A DNA stretch of 55,369 nucleotides from Hyphomicrobiaceae bacterium (GTDB taxonomy: Bacteria; Pseudomonadota; Alphaproteobacteria; Rhizobiales; Hyphomicrobiaceae), in assembly GCA_025359165.1 (NCBI GenBank), contig JANYHG010000050.1:1-55369 (forward strand), in the 5' to 3' direction. Below are positions 51,426 to 55,369 of this stretch, in pieces. Below the pieces are notes generated by a model. That model saw only the letters and a list, made by a program, of their open reading frames with translations, was not told the DNA's origin and ran no database searches. The position numbers and the translations under genes are program-made. Each line of letters opens with the position of its first letter. The stretch's first letter is position 1.

Positions 51426-54362
51426 ATGTCCAGAGACCCTCAGAACACTGCGTTTTCTCAGTCGTCGTTTCTCGACGGCACCAACGCGGCCTATATCGAA
51501 CAGATGCAATCGATCTACGAACGCAATCCTGGGGGTGTGCCGGAGGAGTGGCGGCGGTTCTTCGAAACCATGCAGGACCAGCCGTCTGCAAACGGTCCGT
51601 CGTGGGGGCGCACGAGCGGCAGCAGCGACACGAACAAGGATCTGCTCGGCGCGCTCACCGGCGACTACGGCCCGGATGAAAAGGAATTGCGCGGGCGCAT
51701 CGAGAGCCGTGCGCAACAGGCCGGTTACGATCTTACGCCGGTCGCAAGTTTCCGTGCCACGCAGGACAGTATTCGTGCGCTGATGTTGATCCGCGCGTAT
51801 CGCGTGATGGGGCATCTGATCGCCGATCTCGATCCGCTCGATCTTGGCGAGCGTAAAGTGCACAAGGAATTGAAACCCGAGACGTACGGCTTCACCGAAG
51901 CCGATCTCGACAGGCCGATCTTCATCGACAAAGTGCTGGGTCTGGAAATGGCGACCGTGCGCCAGATACTCAAGATTTTGAAGAAAACCTACTGCCGGCA
52001 CATCGGCGTCGAGTTCATGCATATCACGTCGCCGCTGCAGAAGGCGTGGATTCAGGAACGCATCGAGGGTGCCGACAAGGACGTGACGTTCACCGTCGAG
52101 GGCAAGAAGGCGATCCTCAACAAGCTGATAGAGGCGGAAGGTTTCGAGAAGTTCGCCGACGTCAAATATAAAGGTACCAAGCGCTTCGGACTCGAGGGCG
52201 CGGAATCGATGGTGCCGGCGCTGGAACAAATCATCAAGCGCGGCGGCCAGTTGGGCGTCAAAGAGATCGTGATCGGGCTGGCGCATCGCGGACGTCTCAA
52301 TACGCTCGCCAACGTGATGGCGAAGCCGATGCGCGCGATCTTCAATGAGTTTCGTGGCGGCTCGTTCAAACCCGACGACGTCGAAGGGTCGGGCGACGTG
52401 AAGTACCACTTGGGCGCGTCGTCGGATCGCGAATTCGACGGCAACAAGGTGCATCTGTCGTTGACGGCTAATCCGTCGCATCTGGAAATCGTCGACCCGG
52501 TGGTGCTGGGTAAGGTGCGCGCTAAACAGGATCAGCACAACTGCACGCCCACCGATCGCCGCGCAGTGCTGCCGCTGTTGATCCATGGCGACGCGGCGTT
52601 TGCAGGCCAGGGCGTAGTGGCCGAATGCTTCGGGCTGTCCGGGCTGCGCGGGCATCGCACCGGCGGGTCGATCCACTTCGTGATCAACAACCAGATCGGC
52701 TTCACGACAAATCCGAAATTCTCGCGGTCGTCACCCTACTGCACTGACGTCGCCAAGATCGTGGAAGCGCCAATATTCCACGTCAACGGCGACGATCCCG
52801 AAGCGGTCGTGCATGTGGCCAAGATCGCCACCGAATTCCGCATGAAGTTCCAGAAACCTGTCGTCATCGACATGATTTGCTATCGACGGCACGGCCATAA
52901 CGAAGGCGACGAGCCGGCGTTCACGCAGCCCATCATGTACAAGAAGATCAAGGCGATGCCGACCACGGTGACGCTGTATGGCCAGAAGCTGGTTGCAGAG
53001 GGTACGTTGACGACTGCCGATGTCGAAGGTCTGCAGGCCGGTTACCGAGCGCGGCTGGACGAAGAACTGGCGGCGTCCGAAGGCTACAAGCCGAACAAAG
53101 CCGATTGGCTGGACGGGCGCTGGGGCACGGTGGGTCCCGACGAGGACGAGGCGCGCCGCGGCAATACCGGTGTCGAAATCGAGGTGTTGCGCGAGGTGGG
53201 CCGGCGGCTGACCGCTATTCCAAACGACTTCACTGCGCACAAGACGATCACGCGGCTGATCGAGACGCGGCGCGAGATGATCGAAAAAGGGACCGGTATC
53301 GATTGGTCGATGGCGGAGCATTTGGCGTTCGGCACGCTGGTGCGTGACAAATTCCATGTGCGGTTGTCCGGACAGGACAGCGAGCGCGGGACGTTCTCAC
53401 AACGCCATTCGGTGCTGACGGATCAAGTCACGGAGCGGCATTATACGCCGCTTAAGCACGTGTCGCCGGATCAGGCACGCTTCGAGGTCATAAACTCGAT
53501 GCTGTCGGAAGAGGCGGTGCTCGGCTTCGAGTATGGCTACTCACTGGCGGAGCCGATGGCGCTGGTGCTGTGGGAAGCGCAGTTCGGCGATTTCGCAAAC
53601 GGTGCGCAGGTGCTGTTCGATCAGTTCCTGTCGTCGGGTGAGCGGAAGTGGCTGCGCATGTCGGGTCTGGTGTGCCTGCTGCCGCACGGCTACGAGGGAC
53701 AGGGGCCGGAACATTCGTCGGCACGGCTGGAGCGTTTTCTGCAGATGTCGGCGGAAGATAACTGGCAGGTTGCGAACTGTACGACGCCGGCAAACTATTT
53801 CCACATCTTGCGGCGGCAGATCCATCGCAAGGTGCGCAAGCCACTCATCCTGATGACGCCGAAGTCGTTGCTGCGGCACAAGCGGGTGATCTCGAAAATC
53901 GAAGACTTCGGGCCGGGCACGAGCTTCCATCGCGTGCTGTGGGACGATGCGCAAACAGGCACAAACGAAAAGATCAAGCTCAAGCCCGATGCGCAGATGA
54001 AGCGCGTCGTGCTGTGCAGCGGCAAGGTTTATTACGATCTTTACGATGCGCGCGAGGCCGCCGGCATCGACGATGTGTACCTGCTGCGGGTCGAGCAGCT
54101 GTATCCGTTCCCGCTGAAAGCGCTGGTGACGGAGCTGTCGCGCTTCCCGAACGCCGATCTGGTGTGGTGCCAGGAAGAGCCAGCCAACATGGGCGCGTGG
54201 TCGTTCGTCGCACCGCAGCTCGAGTGGGTGCTGGAGCGTGCACCGATGAAGGTGAAGCGTGCGGCGTACGCTGGGCGTTCTGCGTCGGCGTCGACCGCAA
54301 CCGGTCAAGCCAGCAAGCACGCCGCCGAGCAGAAGGCGTTGGTCGAGCAGGCACTGAAGTAG
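51426..54362 (+). CDS. sucA: 2-oxoglutarate dehydrogenase E1 component
   Basis: The product is 978 residues. SucA decarboxylates 2-oxoglutarate with thiamine diphosphate and passes the succinyl group to SucB lipoate. The N-terminal E2-binding segment (SSFLDGTNAAYIEQM) is present. VIGLAHRGRLNTLANV near residue 280 and GDAAFAGQGVVAE near 385 are TPP-domain signatures. HGYEGQGPEHSSARLERFLQ near 755 is the transketolase-type C-terminal signature. ATG 51426 is taken. A longer frame from 51252 is unlike the family. sucB follows after a 115-bp repeat-bearing gap. Confidence 0.97.
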   Translation: MSRDPQNTAFSQSSFLDGTNAAYIEQMQSIYERNPGGVPEEWRRFFETMQDQPSANGPSWGRTSGSSDTNKDLLGALTGDYGPDEKELRGRIESRAQQAGYDLTPVASFRATQDSIRALMLIRAYRVMGHLIADLDPLDLGERKVHKELKPETYGFTEADLDRPIFIDKVLGLEMATVRQILKILKKTYCRHIGVEFMHITSPLQKAWIQERIEGADKDVTFTVEGKKAILNKLIEAEGFEKFADVKYKGTKRFGLEGAESMVPALEQIIKRGGQLGVKEIVIGLAHRGRLNTLANVMAKPMRAIFNEFRGGSFKPDDVEGSGDVKYHLGASSDREFDGNKVHLSLTANPSHLEIVDPVVLGKVRAKQDQHNCTPTDRRAVLPLLIHGDAAFAGQGVVAECFGLSGLRGHRTGGSIHFVINNQIGFTTNPKFSRSSPYCTDVAKIVEAPIFHVNGDDPEAVVHVAKIATEFRMKFQKPVVIDMICYRRHGHNEGDEPAFTQPIMYKKIKAMPTTVTLYGQKLVAEGTLTTADVEGLQAGYRARLDEELAASEGYKPNKADWLDGRWGTVGPDEDEARRGNTGVEIEVLREVGRRLTAIPNDFTAHKTITRLIETRREMIEKGTGIDWSMAEHLAFGTLVRDKFHVRLSGQDSERGTFSQRHSVLTDQVTERHYTPLKHVSPDQARFEVINSMLSEEAVLGFEYGYSLAEPMALVLWEAQFGDFANGAQVLFDQFLSSGERKWLRMSGLVCLLPHGYEGQGPEHSSARLERFLQMSAEDNWQVANCTTPANYFHILRRQIHRKVRKPLILMTPKSLLRHKRVISKIEDFGPGTSFHRVLWDDAQTGTNEKIKLKPDAQMKRVVLCSGKVYYDLYDAREAAGIDDVYLLRVEQLYPFPLKALVTELSRFPNADLVWCQEEPANMGAWSFVAPQLEWVLERAPMKVKRAAYAGRSASASTATGQASKHAAEQKALVEQALK

Positions 54363-54369
54363 GCGACCA

Positions 54370-54455
54370 GCGAATAGTGAGTTGCGAATAGGGGCGGTAC
54401 GGTTAGAGGCCCTTGCAATTTATTTCTATTCGCAGTTCGCAACTCGCAATTCGCC
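54370..54455. repeat. Heptamer-repeat inverted repeat between sucA and sucB
   Basis: The right arm has four tandem heptamers: ATTCGCA, GTTCGCA, ACTCGCA, ATTCGCC (54428-54455). The left arm has GCGAATA twice, 14 bp apart (54370, 54384). Perfect complements exist in two alternative registers: TGCGAATAG (54383-54391) with CTATTCGCA (54426-54434), and GAGTTGCGAA (54379-54388) with TTCGCAACTC (54436-54445). An RNA here could fold into competing hairpins. Confidence 0.75.
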
Positions 54456-54477
54456 AATTTTCAATACGAGACCCCCA

Positions 54478-55369
54478 ATGGCCATCGACATCAAAGTTCC
54501 TTCGCTCGGCGAGAGCGTCACCGAAGCCACTGTCGGCAAGTGGTTCAAAAAGGTGGGCGATACCATCAAAATCGACGAGCCGTTGTGCGAGCTGGAAACC
54601 GATAAGGTCACAGTCGAAGTGCCGTCACCTTCTGCCGGGACGCTGGTCGAGATCAAGGTTGCCGAGGGCGAGACGGTCGCGGCGGGTGGTATGCTGGGCG
54701 CGATCCGCGAAGGTGCCGGGGCTGCGACTGCTGCCGCGCCTCAGGCTCAAGCTCAGACGCAGGCTCCACCAGCGGCAGTGTCGGCCAAGGCAAGTGCGCC
54801 TGCCGTCGCCGTCGCGTCCAATGCGTCGCCGATGCCGCCTGCTCCGTCAGCGCGTCGGATGATGGAAGAAATCGGTCTCACCACTGCCGATGTCGCGGGG
54901 TCCGGCCGACGTGGTCAGGTGCTGAAAGAAGACGTGATGGCGGCTTCGGGCCGTCCGGCGCCTGCGCCTGCCGCAGCCGCTGCGCCGCAGTCCAGGTCGA
55001 TGGCTCCTGCGAGCTATGCGCCACCGGCGATGCCGACCGCAGCCCCTGCCGCGCCGCGCATGCCGTCGGTCGGCGAGGACGGATCACGCGAAGAACGTGT
55101 GAAGATGACGCGTCTGCGCCAGACGATCGCGCGGCGGCTCAAGGATGCGCAGAACACTGCGGCGATGCTGACGACGTTCAACGACGTCGACATGACCGCG
55201 GTGATCGATGCCCGCGCGCGCTACAAGGATCTGTTCGAGAAGAAGCACGGCATTCGCCTTGGCTTCATGGGCTTCTTCGTGAAAGCCGCCGCGCTTGCCG
55301 CCCGCGACGTCCCCTCGGTCAACGCCAGCCTCGACGGCGACACGATCGTCTATCACGACTATCTCGACG
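54478..55369 (+). CDS. sucB: 2-oxoglutarate dehydrogenase E2 component (dihydrolipoyl succinyltransferase), partial
   Basis: The first 297 codons are present, with the C-terminus outside the window. The lipoyl domain holds the lipoylated Lys in ELETDKVTVEVPSPSAG near residue 43. An Ala/Pro-rich linker leads to the E1/E3-binding domain (SARRMMEEIGLTTADVAGSG near 123). A second linker leads to the start of the catalytic domain (RVKMTRLRQTIARRLKDAQN near 207). SucB moves the succinyl group to CoA. ATG 54478 is the family start. The active-site His region is not in the window. Confidence 0.95.
   Translation, partial: MAIDIKVPSLGESVTEATVGKWFKKVGDTIKIDEPLCELETDKVTVEVPSPSAGTLVEIKVAEGETVAAGGMLGAIREGAGAATAAAPQAQAQTQAPPAAVSAKASAPAVAVASNASPMPPAPSARRMMEEIGLTTADVAGSGRRGQVLKEDVMAASGRPAPAPAAAAAPQSRSMAPASYAPPAMPTAAPAAPRMPSVGEDGSREERVKMTRLRQTIARRLKDAQNTAAMLTTFNDVDMTAVIDARARYKDLFEKKHGIRLGFMGFFVKAAALAARDVPSVNASLDGDTIVYHDYLD

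Noticed and set aside
51324-52676. 450-codon open frame on the minus strand
   Set aside because: It is antisense to sucA, which is certain. It is a codon-bias shadow.

Overview
The window looks like core chromosome of an alphaproteobacterium, most likely of the order Hyphomicrobiales (Rhizobiales). The evidence is the gene order ppsR | origin-like gap | hemE-hemJ-rho-mnmE-mnmG-rsmG-parA-parB ... holA-lptE-leuS, the Mg-type HemB, the DUF1134 (EipA) protein, clustered GANTC sites (the CcrM methylation target) and parS palindromes. Base composition is GC-rich throughout except for one very AT-rich segment beside hemE. I saw no tRNA or rRNA gene, transposase, prophage or CRISPR array.

Layout. 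(1) 1-4211: the start of a SUV3-like helicase gene (cut by the window edge) and a DUF3108 exported protein, both on the minus strand, then two overlapping glycosyltransferase genes and a four-helix membrane protein on the plus strand. (2) 4277-10219: ppsR, a 404-bp gap with the marks of a chromosomal replication origin (DnaA-box-like 9-mers, five GANTC sites, a 40-bp segment of 20% GC), then hemE, hemJ, rho and mnmE. (3) 10220-16481: a regulatory-looking gap with a perfect parS and six GANTC sites, then mnmG, rsmG (which carries a second parS inside its codons), parA, parB, a degenerate third parS, hisE and coaA. (4) 16485-28556: a putative DNA-binding protein, a PfkB sugar/nucleoside kinase, holA, lptE and leuS (minus), yggS, a conserved unknown, two FAD monooxygenases (one UbiH-like), a DUF1304 protein and tesB. 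(5) 28665-33921: a sigma-54-type promoter with glnK-amtB, an L,D-transpeptidase, an OmpR-family regulator, a cyclic-nucleotide-binding protein and lolA. (6) 34076-43945: a large inverted repeat, ftsK, a DapC-like aminotransferase, a PilZ protein, a DsbA-fold isomerase with an SDR, an outer-membrane barrel, glutathione reductase and rpiA. (7) 44206-55369: an S49 protease with a 69-residue partner, an extended EipA-like protein, a PaaI thioesterase, a GST, a cupin, a small monooxygenase, hemB, an unusual LivH-type permease, sucA and the start of sucB.

How the genes fit together. The centre is an origin-proximal replication and segregation block: the candidate origin, parS sites, ParA/ParB, the DNA polymerase III delta subunit and, further out, FtsK. 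Around it lie tRNA modification (MnmE/MnmG), 16S rRNA methylation, haem synthesis (HemB, HemE, HemJ), envelope biogenesis (LptE, LolA, L,D-transpeptidase, EipA-like, glycosyltransferases) and nitrogen sensing (GlnK/AmtB).

Most of this is ordinary conserved core. I found no clearly new defence or mobile system. The items most worth a second look are non-coding or architectural: the GANTC-dense origin and pre-mnmG regions, a parS written into rsmG, a roughly 194-bp inverted repeat after ftsK, heptamer repeats between sucA and sucB, a LivH permease with a lipoprotein-like N-terminal domain, and an EipA homologue with a long extra N-terminal half.
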